Virus record (IMG/VR): IMGVR_UViG_3300028920_000168
Coordinates: 1-36,139 of that record
Reading direction: 5' to 3' (one strand)
Source of the DNA: a virus
Length of the DNA: 36,139 bases
Below the pieces are notes generated by a model. The model was not told the origin of the DNA. It did not search any database and was given only the letters and a program-made list of their open reading frames with translations. Shown one piece after another: positions 16,369-25,062 of the stretch. Each line of letters starts with the position of its first letter. Position 1 is the stretch's first letter. A program made the translations under genes and the position numbers.

Positions 16369-16425
16369 GGAGGTAAAGCACTTTGCGAAATCTCCATTAA
16401 TCAATTTCGAAAGTTTTTTACCTCC
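16369..16425. repeat. Long inverted repeat with GGAGGTAAA arms
   Basis: The left arm 16369-16391 and right arm 16404-16425 are inverse copies, with two mismatches and one extra base, separated by 12 bases. Each arm starts with GGAGGTAAA when read towards the loop, so the same ribosome-site-like sequence is presented on both strands. The function is unclear; options are operator, origin hairpin or RNA structure. Confidence 0.55.
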
Positions 16426-16481
16426 CAGGAAATCTTGGACTACGAAGTACCCAACGAATTAGTGTTGAAAATTTTTCACCA

Positions 16482-16739
16482 TCATAGCTTGCATATTATC
16501 CCTAATATATTTTCGACTCCCCATGCTGAGAGCGCTAATACTGAGATAATTTTAATCATAAACCCTAAAGTTCCACTGAAGAATGATAAAGTCTTAGCTT
16601 CACTTTTGCACTTTGATTCAAGGGTTGATTCCAAAAGTTTGAGTATTCCATCATAGTGTGAATTCACTTCTTTCCTGAGCTCATTCATGTTATGCTCCAG
16701 GCCATCAACCTTGGAGCTCAACAATTTGATTTCATCCAA
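16482..16739 (-). CDS. XhlA-like small membrane protein (lysis/holin accessory)
   Basis: The 85-residue protein has an N-terminal amphipathic coiled coil (about 1-50) followed by one transmembrane segment (about 58-80, GTLGFMIKIISVLALSAWGV). This layout is typical of the XhlA/haemolysin-like phage proteins that work with a holin and amidase in Gram-positive hosts. The start is TTG at 16739 with AGGAGGG 7 bases before it. It is the last gene of the late operon seen here; no endolysin is adjacent in the window. Confidence 0.6.
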   Translation of the reverse strand: MDEIKLLSSKVDGLEHNMNELRKEVNSHYDGILKLLESTLESKCKSEAKTLSFFSGTLGFMIKIISVLALSAWGVENILGIICKL

Positions 16740-16753
16740 TATGAATCCCTCCT

Positions 16754-17086
16754 TTATCCCATGACTAATATTATTCCACTATTTGAAACGCTAAAAGTCA
16801 CAGTAATTTGATTTACTGAGTCATGAACTACATCATAAAGAACATGGGTATCAGCATTATATGTTGAATCACCATTATCAAATGCAACTTGTACAATAGG
16901 AATTTTACCTAGCCCATGAGTGAATACTACTGATGTTGATGAAGTAAAAAATTTTCGTTTAACTTGAGTACCTCCACCTATGAACGCTCCTGAGGATTCA
17001 CTATACACTGAGAACTTAGACTGAGCTCTCGCTCTCCGATCAAGATATTTCGTAATTATTCCTATAATATATTGTTTTTCCATCAT
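16754..17086 (-). CDS. Small tail-associated protein
   Basis: The protein is 110 residues, beta-rich and low in charge. It has a TSSTSVVFTHGLGKIP motif of the sort seen in phage tail tip and fibre-end modules (HGLGxxP) and ends in alternating strands. I place the start at ATG 17086 because GGAGGGAGG lies about 10 bases upstream. The longer form from 17128 has no site and overlaps the preceding gene. Its position after the hub/propeller protein suggests a tail tip or receptor-binding component. No specific family is certain. Confidence 0.55.
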   Translation of the reverse strand: MMEKQYIIGIITKYLDRRARAQSKFSVYSESSGAFIGGGTQVKRKFFTSSTSVVFTHGLGKIPIVQVAFDNGDSTYNADTHVLYDVVHDSVNQITVTFSVSNSGIILVMG

Positions 17087-17111
17087 CGGGCTATTGCCTC
17101 CCTCCTGGTGA

Positions 17112-19613
17112 TCACGGACTATATCCATAATGGTATGTTTTCAAAGTTTGAAATAATCCATTTTTTCTAATTCTGATTGACATTGATAAGATCCTATAGA
17201 TTTCAGATATCCCAGTGGATGTCTCACGTACATTAATGCAATCTCCAATCTGAAGCCACGGGATTCCTATTACCTTAGCTGTAACTTCCCTGAATCTTTT
17301 TAACATATCCGATCCTAATTGATCAGCTGTAGCTTGGCACTTAGCATCAGTGTCAAGTTCACGTATATCTACAAAAAATACTTTATCAGCTGAAACCCCA
17401 TAATTACTAGGAGATGATGTAGTGTATTTTCCTGAAACAGCTTCTCCTTCTGAGTCCTCTCCTGTAACAACGATTTCACCAAAAATTTCTCTGCGAGAAT
17501 ACTTGTATGATATGGATATCAAATCTTCACCTTCACGAAATACCCATGCCGCATATACATATGAAACATAGACTGTTGCTCCATCTCCTATAGATCCTCC
17601 TCCTATTCGAGTTATTTCCCAAGGAGTTTCATCATTGCCCTCAGTTATAGTATAATCAACGTCTTCCTCATATTGCGTACCCGTCTTCCCGGATGATGAC
17701 CATACCTCGATAGTATCAGATACTATTGGATATTGGGACAGTTCTTCTGCTGTAGTTCCATTTAAAACTATTGTATCTTCTTCTTCTGGTTGTCTATCAT
17801 TTGGACGATGAAATGAAGCTTCATTACTCTCATTAATGTTTATTTCATATCCAGTTATAGTGATTAATTCCTCTAGCGCTTCCCCATACGTCATCCGGTC
17901 GAATGTTATCTCAGATATGGTCATTCCTGTAGATTCAGTCGATATAGATGTAAATCCAGCTTTAGTGAGCAAGTCATTGACTATATATTCAACCGTTTTA
18001 TTAGTATACGTGATATATCGATTAGCTCCATCAGTCACTGATTGATCTAACAGATATGCTCCGTAATCCCTCATTTCAATCTCCAAAGTTGCTGATTTAG
18101 CGTCTCTGGTCAGGATTACGTCATCTATCTCACCTTCGAATATTTTGATAGTATCGCTCCCATATCCAGCATTAATCTCGATGCTCGAACCAGGGAGGAT
18201 AATGTTATTCCAATCTGAATCAACGCCGCTTTCGGGTGAGTACTGACCTACTAATGATCCATCACTTTTTAAACAATTATGAATGAGTATAGATGCAGTT
18301 TGAGCTAAAGCAGACAGTTCGCGATTAGTGTTTATAGATATCACAGGGACATCTTCAACATCTCCTCCTCCATTAACTAAAAGTGTTAATGCATAGTCAG
18401 ACTCAACTGAATCATAATGTTTATAGTATATGTATAGTTTAGAAGACGTAATTAATATGCATCCATATTGAGTACTGTCACTTCCATCAAATTTTGGAAG
18501 TTCTTGACCAGATTCCCATGAGGCTCCATTGTATCTGAATGCTTTTAGCACTGTTCCTATATAATCTAAAACATATATTGCTCCAGTGTTTGGATCCACT
18601 GAGAATACTGTATCATCGTCGCCTACAGTCCAAGATGTAACAGCTTCATCTGCCCATGATGAACCTCCATCAGTTGATTTCTTAATTACATAGTATCCTC
18701 CTCGAGCTTGAGATTTATACCCAGCATAAATATTCCCATTTTCAAGACAAATCATAGTGCATGCTTTATGATCCACACTCACTGATTCTAATGTAGTTGC
18801 ACTACCTGGATAAGTATCTGTAGAACCATCAAATTTAGCATATTTTAGATAATTGTTTGACGAATACATAATGACATGTATATCTTCACCATTAGCATCT
18901 AATTCAGCAGATCCAAATTCATCGACATACCAAAAGACTGCCTGCAAATTAACATATGACCAAGTGCCTTCTGATGCATCATACCACCTATCTCTCGGGT
19001 AATTATCATTGTATATGTAATATATATGAACATCGCCATTATCGCATCCGACTATATCGCATGCAAGATTATCAGTTTCGTGCATATTACTTCCACTCCA
19101 TACCTTATAAGAGTTTGTAGCATATAACCAAACCCCAGTGCTTATGGTATATCTATTATAATACAAATTAGAGTGCTCATAATCATCCCCAGTCTCTCTT
19201 TCCCAAAAAGCAACATACAAATAATCCCCGTTAATATGTATTGCTGGAGCTTTATAATATGTTGAAGATGTCCCATGTTGGTTAGCTGGAGGAGGTAGAT
19301 TTAAATCAATCCATGAATCCCCGTCATCAGTAGATTTAACTACTTTGAATACATTAGAACCCGAATATGTTCTGTAAGATACATAAACATGATTATTTGA
19401 ATCAACTTGCAAATGTTTATGCCATGCATTTATATTATATGCTGAAGGAGATGTATTATGAAATATTTCCTTAGCTTCTTGATCTGCTATTTCATCGTAA
19501 TATTCAACATGGACAGGAGCTCCATCTATAGATATAGATGCGCTAGGAGCATCTTCTCCTATCATGACCTTAGACTTGATTAATGCATTGATTCCAGCTG
19601 GTAATGTTTGCAT
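17112..19613 (-). CDS. Tail hub/tip protein with inserted BNR (sialidase-type) propeller
   Basis: This is an 833-residue virion protein. Residues about 40-415 form a beta-propeller-like region with two clear Asp boxes, STDDGDSW at 94-101 and STDGGSSW at 313-320. Several VYVSY/IYAGY strands typical of BNR/sialidase-like folds also occur. Residues about 420-833 resemble a phage tail hub (baseplate gp27-like) protein, with strands around IFEGEIDDVILTRDAK, a later MTYGEALEELITITG segment, and a final IPWLQIGDCINVRE barrel. A short stretch at 18-37 looks like the first strand of the same hub fold, so the propeller may be inserted. It probably combines tail-tip assembly with sugar recognition. It follows the tape measure and the 122-residue tail protein, as expected. 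Confidence 0.7.
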   Translation of the reverse strand: MQTLPAGINALIKSKVMIGEDAPSASISIDGAPVHVEYYDEIADQEAKEIFHNTSPSAYNINAWHKHLQVDSNNHVYVSYRTYSGSNVFKVVKSTDDGDSWIDLNLPPPANQHGTSSTYYKAPAIHINGDYLYVAFWERETGDDYEHSNLYYNRYTISTGVWLYATNSYKVWSGSNMHETDNLACDIVGCDNGDVHIYYIYNDNYPRDRWYDASEGTWSYVNLQAVFWYVDEFGSAELDANGEDIHVIMYSSNNYLKYAKFDGSTDTYPGSATTLESVSVDHKACTMICLENGNIYAGYKSQARGGYYVIKKSTDGGSSWADEAVTSWTVGDDDTVFSVDPNTGAIYVLDYIGTVLKAFRYNGASWESGQELPKFDGSDSTQYGCILITSSKLYIYYKHYDSVESDYALTLLVNGGGDVEDVPVISINTNRELSALAQTASILIHNCLKSDGSLVGQYSPESGVDSDWNNIILPGSSIEINAGYGSDTIKIFEGEIDDVILTRDAKSATLEIEMRDYGAYLLDQSVTDGANRYITYTNKTVEYIVNDLLTKAGFTSISTESTGMTISEITFDRMTYGEALEELITITGYEININESNEASFHRPNDRQPEEEDTIVLNGTTAEELSQYPIVSDTIEVWSSSGKTGTQYEEDVDYTITEGNDETPWEITRIGGGSIGDGATVYVSYVYAAWVFREGEDLISISYKYSRREIFGEIVVTGEDSEGEAVSGKYTTSSPSNYGVSADKVFFVDIRELDTDAKCQATADQLGSDMLKRFREVTAKVIGIPWLQIGDCINVRETSTGISEIYRILSMSIRIRKNGLFQTLKTYHYGYSP

Positions 19614-19622
19614 AATTCCCTC

Positions 19623-19991
19623 CTAACTACTCGTATGCTCTATAAATACTAGGTTAACAAAGCACTTATCAGTACCTTTGCGTTTTTCTAAAGTTGCATT
19701 AAATATTAATGCATAAGTCCATGACAAAGTTTCAGGAGATGAGTCTATGGATAATGCACGTTTAGTATAATTTTGTTTATCCTGTCCGAAGCTCCACCAT
19801 TCAGCATCTGTACAATGAACTCTAATATTAATTTTTCTTCTTCGTGTTCCCCACCCTATCAAAGCTGTTTGAGGAACATCCCCTGCATCATCTAATGAAG
19901 GGACTAAATCGACTTCATTTAAAAATAAATCAGGAGAGCTCCTATTATATTCCATAATATTCAAAGTTGTTGAACCCCATGTACTAGCCAT
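19623..19991 (-). CDS. Minor tail protein (122 aa)
   Basis: This is a 122-residue beta-rich protein lying directly after the tape measure and before the hub, the place of a distal tail or tail-tip adaptor. It contains GWGTRRRKINIRVHCT and a C-terminal strand pair (KCFVNLVFIEHT) like that of small tail-tube-related tip proteins. AGGAGGGAG precedes the ATG. The specific family is not identified. Confidence 0.6.
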   Translation of the reverse strand: MASTWGSTTLNIMEYNRSSPDLFLNEVDLVPSLDDAGDVPQTALIGWGTRRRKINIRVHCTDAEWWSFGQDKQNYTKRALSIDSSPETLSWTYALIFNATLEKRKGTDKCFVNLVFIEHTSS

Positions 19992-20003
19992 TTATCTCCC
20001 TCC

Positions 20004-22766
20004 TTAGGATTGGAATATTCTTCTCGGCGACACATTAGATGCAACTTGATCAATCTGTTTAGCTAATTCCTGAGAAGTTATCTCAACCGAATCTATGAAT
20101 TCACCCCGGTTTGATACTCCTTTAACAATTATTGTCCCTGATACATTCACATTTAAAGTTTCGGTCTTACCTTGGGAGTAATTATATCCATAATCCATCG
20201 GTGGTGTAAAACTAGTTCGTTTATACTCAATCGGATTTATTTCCTGTATATTAGGAGTTAATCCACTAATTCCTTTTCTAATCTTATCCTTCCCCTGGTG
20301 TAAGTCGCTAGTCATCATATCAATTAAATTTGGGATCCATTTATCACTATTTCTTCCTTCACCTTTCTTCGTAGGACTTTCCCAACCTACGAAGTCATGA
20401 ATCAATTTTGATATCCCTGCTACCTTTTTTCTCAATGGTTCTGTTTTTGATTCGATTCCTGATATAAGATTACCCATCAAGTTAGATCCCCATTCAGTAG
20501 CATTCCCAATGATTCCTCCAATTTTTGAACTCATACTTTCGAATTCAGATGTCATGCTATCTTTAAAATCAATTATACTCTGTAACCCTGCTTTAACCAT
20601 TTCGTCAAAACATGCTAATATATCATCGCACATGTCAGGAATTATGGATCCTCCAACGACTTCATAATATAGGTCGAGTAATGTACCGAGGAACCCCTCA
20701 ACAAATCCTTCGAAGATGCCTGATACTCCACTCCATAAGTCATCCCATAGTTTCATAATATCTGCTCCCCAATTTAACATACCTTCTGTTACTCCATCCA
20801 AGTCCCCAGTTATGAAACTAACAAGTACTTCACTCATATCAAGCATAATTGCTATTGCATCTGCTATGGCTGAAACTAAACCAATAATTCCTTCAGCTAA
20901 TCCCTGAACTACTCCTATCGCAAATGCAAGTTGAACAAACATTAACACATTAATGATTGGCAATAAAGGAGATAACGCATCCATGAGGCGCAGGAATGAG
21001 TCTTTCACTCTAGTCAATGAATCAACTAGTTCAGGGAAATCTTCCTTCATCCTCTCAAAAGTTCCACCGAACCTTTCCTTTACTGAATCTAGAACAGATA
21101 ATAACCCTTCAACATTCTGTTTCATTCCAAGAAATGCATTCGCTATATCATCCGCAGTTTCTTTATCAAAAATTTGAGCGAGGATATCTATTTTCTCAGC
21201 ATTAGTTGCGGTTAAGAAGTCTTCAATAGCAGTTTTAATGTCATTTACCTTAGTTATTACATCTTCTATAGCATCTTTGACTTCAAAAAATTTATCTTTT
21301 AAATTCGTTATACCATCCAATACTTCTTGAGGAATTAATTTCTCAACAGTAGTATTCCATGCTTCTCCAATATCTTTTGTTTTAGTTAATTCATCTGCAA
21401 AAGTCATTATGAATTCTTTAGCAAAATTGAATGCATCTTCTACTAAACCGGTTTTAATAGCTATTGCGGCTAAAACCCCGACTAATAATCCGACCGGAGT
21501 TAAGAATGCACTTATTACTCCAGCTATGACTCCAATTCCAGATGCGAGACCACCTAATACCAGAAGGAGAGGCCCTATGGCCGCTATTAAAATTGCTACG
21601 ATCACTGCGGCCATTTGAATCTCCGGGGGCATATCAATGAATGCATTAGTTATATCCTTGACGATATCAGTTGCTTTTCGTATATACGGAATTAACATCA
21701 TGCCTATTTTAATGGCTAAGGTTTCGACAGATCCTTTTAGTTCTTCTACAGATCCTGCAAAATTGTCCATCTTAGTTGCGGCAACGTCTGCGGCTGAAAC
21801 TTTAGCAATCTCGTTTGCCATATAGTTGACTCCTTCGGCTCCTTCTTTCATTAAAATATTAGCCGCTCTAATTGCATCAGTTCCAAACATTTTTTTCATA
21901 GCCAACTGCTGTGCTTCAGGAGTTAGCTTTCTCAATGAGTACCTTAATATATCTGCTATTTCGGATAGACTTCGAAGTTTACCTTCTGCATCGTAAAACT
22001 TTGAAGTTCCTTTCTTAGTCAATAGGCCAAATTTATCAAACATTTTGGCCGCTGAATCCGTTGCAGGACTCAAATTCAACAACATGGTTTTTAATGACGT
22101 TCCTGCATCTGATCCTCGTAATGAATTTTGGGCAAATACTGCTAATGCAGTAGATGTATCCATAAATGACATCCCTACACCTGATGCTACAGCTGATGCC
22201 ATCGATAACCCATATTTCATTTCATGAACACTTGTAGCAGATTTGTTTGCGGCTCCGGCTAAAATATCTGCGGCTTTACCAACATCCAATGCATCATTTC
22301 GAAATGCATTTAGCACAGTTGCTGCAACTTCAGCAGAATCTGCCAACTCGATTTCCCCTGCTGATGCTAACCTCAGGGATCCCATTAATCCACCTTCTAA
22401 TATTTGTTCGGTGGTTAATCCGGCTTTAACTAATTCTGACATGCCTTCAGCCGCTTCTTTTGCACTAAAAGAAGTATCAGCTCCTGCTTTTAGAGCTAAA
22501 TCAGATAACTGCTGGAATTGGTCTCCTACTAAATCACTATTTGCTTTGACATTACTCATAGCTTTTTCAAAGTCAGTCGCGGCTTTTACTGAATATCCTA
22601 ATCCAGCTACGACAGGGAGAGTAAATGCTTTAGTCATTGTCCCTCCGACTTTTTTCATAGTGTTCCCCATCTTTTTTAACTTATCAACAGACCTATTGCA
22701 CTGCCTATTAAATCGCTGTTCATTCAGCGTGATGTTAATCATTAAATCAGCTATATCAGTGGCCAA
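20004..22766 (-). CDS. Tail tape measure protein (TP901 family core)
   Basis: This protein sets tail length and helps DNA pass into the host. Residues about 60-330 carry the TP901-type core: FEKAMSNVKANSD, then LALKAGADTSFSAKEAAEGM, and further on ALAVFAQNSLRGSDAGT. Two hydrophobic regions (about 383-437 and about 607-650) could insert in membranes. The C-terminal part is helical with a proline-containing end. At 920 residues, the usual relation of about 1.5 angstrom per residue suggests a tail near 140 nm. The start is TTG at 22766, preceded by AGGGA. It lies just after the GT chaperone frame, the usual order. Confidence 0.95.
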   Translation of the reverse strand: MATDIADLMINITLNEQRFNRQCNRSVDKLKKMGNTMKKVGGTMTKAFTLPVVAGLGYSVKAATDFEKAMSNVKANSDLVGDQFQQLSDLALKAGADTSFSAKEAAEGMSELVKAGLTTEQILEGGLMGSLRLASAGEIELADSAEVAATVLNAFRNDALDVGKAADILAGAANKSATSVHEMKYGLSMASAVASGVGMSFMDTSTALAVFAQNSLRGSDAGTSLKTMLLNLSPATDSAAKMFDKFGLLTKKGTSKFYDAEGKLRSLSEIADILRYSLRKLTPEAQQLAMKKMFGTDAIRAANILMKEGAEGVNYMANEIAKVSAADVAATKMDNFAGSVEELKGSVETLAIKIGMMLIPYIRKATDIVKDITNAFIDMPPEIQMAAVIVAILIAAIGPLLLVLGGLASGIGVIAGVISAFLTPVGLLVGVLAAIAIKTGLVEDAFNFAKEFIMTFADELTKTKDIGEAWNTTVEKLIPQEVLDGITNLKDKFFEVKDAIEDVITKVNDIKTAIEDFLTATNAEKIDILAQIFDKETADDIANAFLGMKQNVEGLLSVLDSVKERFGGTFERMKEDFPELVDSLTRVKDSFLRLMDALSPLLPIINVLMFVQLAFAIGVVQGLAEGIIGLVSAIADAIAIMLDMSEVLVSFITGDLDGVTEGMLNWGADIMKLWDDLWSGVSGIFEGFVEGFLGTLLDLYYEVVGGSIIPDMCDDILACFDEMVKAGLQSIIDFKDSMTSEFESMSSKIGGIIGNATEWGSNLMGNLISGIESKTEPLRKKVAGISKLIHDFVGWESPTKKGEGRNSDKWIPNLIDMMTSDLHQGKDKIRKGISGLTPNIQEINPIEYKRTSFTPPMDYGYNYSQGKTETLNVNVSGTIIVKGVSNRGEFIDSVEITSQELAKQIDQVASNVSPRRIFQS

Positions 22767-22775
22767 TTTATATCC

Positions 22776-23344
22776 CTACTTTCTCCATCCTCTCCCTTTT
22801 CCTCTGGCTTTATTCTTAGCCTTTTGTTCCTCTGCTTTTCTTTCCTTATCCCTGATGATATATTCACATTCCCATTCAGACAATTCGTAACTGCTGATTT
22901 CATCTAATAGTTGAGCCTTAGTCATTCCAAGTTTCTCAGCTAGATGTAGATGAAATCTAGTGTCTGAATGGTCGTTTAGTTTTTTTCTATCTTTTCCTTA
23001 GCATTCTCTGATAGTCCACTGAGATCAAGCAATTTATAAGCTATTCGTTCAACTATAGATGCTGATTTTCCTTCAAGCATTTTCCTATCGCCATTTTCAA
23101 ATAACTTAGTTTTCTCCTCGGGTTCATAACATCCCATAATTAATAAATCAGGATATACCTTCGAGAAGTTGATTGCCTTTGAAGATGTATCAACCGCAGA
23201 TGTCATCATTTCTGCCCTTTGCTTTCCTGATAATCCTTTGAGCAATATTTTCGCATTATCCCACTCAGGTATTTCTATGATTTCCTCTTTAATATCACTA
23301 GCTGATACTATTTTACTTCTTAATTGATCTCTTAAATTTGACAT
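22776..23344 (-). CDS. Tail assembly chaperone G-T fusion made by -1 frameshift
   Basis: Ribosomes reading the G gene (stop at 22976) can slip back one base on A AAA AAC at 22979-22985 and continue to TAG at 22776. I read the T extension as 67 residues, from LNDHSDTRFHL, through LAEKLGMTKAQLLDEISSYE, to a Lys/Arg-rich end. The LAEKLGMT...L...ELSEWE pattern is the typical signature of T domains in siphoviruses. The fusion is about 189 residues. G and GT coat the tape measure during tail assembly. The TMP gene starts 10 bases after the T stop. Confidence 0.9.
22976..23344 (-). CDS. Tail assembly chaperone G (unshifted product)
   Basis: The zero-frame product of 122 residues begins MSNLRDQLRSK and is mainly helical, with VEIPEWDNAK-like strands near 22-30, as in tail chaperones of the gp13/gpG class. 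GGAGG lies 6-7 bases before the ATG. It sits between the tail-tube genes and the tape measure gene, the fixed position for these proteins. It terminates with TAA directly after the slippery heptamer. Confidence 0.85.
   Translation of the reverse strand: MSNLRDQLRSKIVSASDIKEEIIEIPEWDNAKILLKGLSGKQRAEMMTSAVDTSSKAINFSKVYPDLLIMGCYEPEEKTKLFENGDRKMLEGKSASIVERIAYKLLDLSGLSENAKEKIEKN
22979..22985 (-). promoter_or_regulatory. Programmed -1 frameshift site (A AAA AAC)
   Basis: The heptamer is in the right phase (GA A AAA AAC TAA) three codons before the end of G, and the -1 frame stays open for 67 codons and encodes a recognisable T domain. This heptamer is among the most efficient bacterial slippery sequences. 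Confidence 0.9.
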
Positions 23345-23367
23345 AATAATCCTCCATATAATAAAAT

Positions 23368-24180
23368 TTATTCGTTAAAAGCTACAGAATTTCCATCTTC
23401 GTCGCATATTCCTTCCAACTCAATTGATTCCTCAATAAGTCCATCTACAGCTCCTGAAATGTCATCTGAACTTATTCTAATCCATAGTCTGATATGCCAA
23501 TTTGAATCCCTATCAATATATAGTTCAAATATGCATACCACATCGTCCGTCAAAAATGTAAGGTTCGTATCATCGTAATAGAATGACCCAATTGAAGCTG
23601 AACTATCTTTCTGAGTCTGCTCACGGTTCTCATAGTCATCGCCGAATATTGAAATCGGTTCATTCTTAGCACTCAATGACACTGAAAATTCTTTTCCCTG
23701 AGCTAATTCAGATAAAGGTAGATAATTACCTGAAACATATATAACTCTGGATACAGCAGATTCATAGGTTACAGTACCTTTTAATCTATTTAGTGAATAA
23801 TCTGATTCAGATTCAGTTGGGCATTTCTGAATCGTATCTCCTGTAGTTTGATCTGTAACAGCTGAAACCGTGATATTATCAACATCTACCACTGCGGTCA
23901 CAAGTCTTTTAGCATTATCCCTAGTAGTATTTATAATCAGATCTCCTTCAGCAAGCCCATGAGCAGTCATCTTAATATTAGTAGTTGTAGTTCCTGCTTC
24001 AGCAGTATCAGGAGATCCATCATATTTATGAACTGATATATCTCCATCATATTCTAAAGCACGCTTAGCAGTATCAGTTATAGTATATACTGTATCACCA
24101 GCTCCAGTAGTAGCTTCACCGACCATAGCTGTAGCAGTTCCAGGAATCTGGATTTTAATATCTTTTCCTTTAGTTGCCAT
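23368..24180 (-). CDS. Second tail-tube-like protein with inserted HGLxxGD module
   Basis: At 270 residues, its N-terminus (MATKGKDIKIQI) and C-terminus (DISGAVDGLIEESIELEG) resemble those of the 132-residue tail protein encoded just upstream (MAMKGKDMAIKV and DISGDVGGAVELSIELEG), so the two genes are probably duplicates. Residues 58-120 hold a separate module (NIKMTAHGLAEGD, RDNAKR, DNITVSAVTDQTTGDTI) that is also found in the head-tail protein at 25892-26446. The module may be a surface decoration. It is followed by the G chaperone gene. It may be the major tube protein carrying an extra domain, or a tail-tip tube variant. Confidence 0.7.
   Translation of the reverse strand: MATKGKDIKIQIPGTATAMVGEATTGAGDTVYTITDTAKRALEYDGDISVHKYDGSPDTAEAGTTTTNIKMTAHGLAEGDLIINTTRDNAKRLVTAVVDVDNITVSAVTDQTTGDTIQKCPTESESDYSLNRLKGTVTYESAVSRVIYVSGNYLPLSELAQGKEFSVSLSAKNEPISIFGDDYENREQTQKDSSASIGSFYYDDTNLTFLTDDVVCIFELYIDRDSNWHIRLWIRISSDDISGAVDGLIEESIELEGICDEDGNSVAFNE
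23821..24009 (-). repeat. HGLxxGD beta module, copy 1
   Basis: This is a module of about 63 residues inside the 270-residue tail protein. It shares with copy 2 (26144-26332) a pattern of T(A)E(A/S)GT, TNIKMTAHGL, GD, RDNA, DNITVS and DQxxGDTI. The same HGLxxGD signature is common in phage surface domains. Confidence 0.8.
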
Positions 24181-24190
24181 AATATCCTCC

Positions 24191-24589
24191 TTAACTATAT
24201 GCCGCTACAGCATCTGCTCCTTCAAGCTCTATCGATAGTTCGACTGCTCCACCGACATCACCTGAGATATCAAATGCCGATACTACAACCTTCTGTTCCC
24301 ATCCATCAGTACCATCTGGTAGGAATCCAATGTATAAATTAGATGCATTTTCCCACGCAGTTCTAATCACAGTCTGTCCATTAGTGTCGGAACTATTGTA
24401 AAATCCAGATAAACTATAAGTGACGTCTTTCAATCCTTGCATTCTGTTTATGTAATCATTATCGATGACTGAGATGTCAATGTTATTTCCTGCATTATTC
24501 ATTGATCCTTCTTTAATATCTGCAACATCATTCCATGCCGCTCCATCTGTCGATACTTTAATTGCCATATCCTTACCCTTCATTGCCAT
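24191..24589 (-). CDS. Major tail tube protein
   Basis: At 132 residues it has the length and layout of small TP901-1/lambda-like tube proteins: MAMKGKDMAIKV start, then VSTDGAAWNDVADIKEGSM, a long DVTYSLSGFYNS strand region, and the final FDISGDVGGAVELSIELEG strand. AGGAGG stands 9 bases before the ATG. It is upstream of the longer paralogue and the G/GT chaperones, as usual for the tube protein. It presumably polymerises into the tail tube around the tape measure protein. Confidence 0.75.
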   Translation of the reverse strand: MAMKGKDMAIKVSTDGAAWNDVADIKEGSMNNAGNNIDISVIDNDYINRMQGLKDVTYSLSGFYNSSDTNGQTVIRTAWENASNLYIGFLPDGTDGWEQKVVVSAFDISGDVGGAVELSIELEGADAVAAYS

Positions 24590-24603
24590 TGTTCATTTCC
24601 TCC

Positions 24604-24807
24604 TTATACTAAATCTATTATGAATCGATTAAACGGGTAATAATTCAAATTCTCATCTTTTTTTAAAACTATTCCTGATATATTCCCATTTATTGTTTGA
24701 ATCCCATAAAACATTCCAGTAGCCTTCATATCTTCTTCATTCCTGTGAGTTACTCTAACTTCCATTCCAGGTTTTAAGATTAAATAACTATCCTTTATCG
24801 GCATCAT
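24604..24807 (-). CDS. Small tail-module protein (67 aa)
   Basis: This is a 67-residue protein of unknown function with a GMEVRVTHRNEEDM strand-turn segment. It overlaps the end of the upstream gene by 20 bases, GGAG is 5 bases before its ATG, and it lies immediately before the tube gene. These features support a real gene. Confidence 0.6.
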   Translation of the reverse strand: MMPIKDSYLILKPGMEVRVTHRNEEDMKATGMFYGIQTINGNISGIVLKKDENLNYYPFNRFIIDLV

Positions 24808-25060
24808 TTTCGCTCCATTCTAACCCACAGAGATTGCATTTCCATTTTTCATCTTTCATCCCCATAGTAGTAAGATTAATTCTGTATTCCGGTGGATGCT
24901 CACATTTCTTAGTTTCCTCATCTACTAACCTATGCATCATATTATCTAATATTCCTTTTGATGCTCCTAAGCTATTAATTATTATATCTGGCTTATCATC
25001 TAAATCAATTTGATCTAGTATTTCCTTCAACAATTTTAATTCTCCACTAAGTTTCTTCAT
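24788..25060 (-). CDS. Small protein with possible zinc site (90 aa)
   Basis: The N-terminal 50 residues are helical. The C-terminal part has C-E-H and CNLCG (CEHPPEYR, KWKCNLCGLEW), so a single zinc knuckle is likely. The ATG has AAAGGGAG upstream, and it starts 2 bases after the tail terminator gene ends. It is possibly a tail assembly or regulatory protein; the family is unknown. Confidence 0.6.
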   Translation of the reverse strand: MKKLSGELKLLKEILDQIDLDDKPDIIINSLGASKGILDNMMHRLVDEETKKCEHPPEYRINLTTMGMKDEKWKCNLCGLEWSENDADKG

Positions 25061-25062
25061 AT

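Larger units (their letters stand above)
15952..16481. other. 530-base gene-free junction between late and early operons, rich in inverted repeats
   Basis: There is no convincing gene on either strand; the open frames here have no ribosome site and no recognisable protein. The interval contains the early promoter at its left end and four inverted repeats: 16136-16161 (10-bp stem), 16178-16207 (7-bp stem), 16212-16254 (9-bp stem) and 16369-16425 (about 22-bp arms). It follows the last late gene (XhlA-like) and precedes the early operon. None of the stems has a good U-tract, so they are not ordinary terminators. A structured RNA, an origin or an operator cluster remain possible. Confidence 0.6.

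Noticed and set aside
16296-16400. Short minus-strand frame of about 34 residues downstream of the XhlA-like gene
   Set aside because: The nearest GGGAGG is more than 20 bases from the ATG and belongs to the inverted repeat; no support for translation.
22243-22890. 215-residue open frame on the plus strand within the tape measure gene
   Set aside because: It is the complement of a real coding region, has no ribosome site and resembles no protein; it is low-complexity shadow translation.
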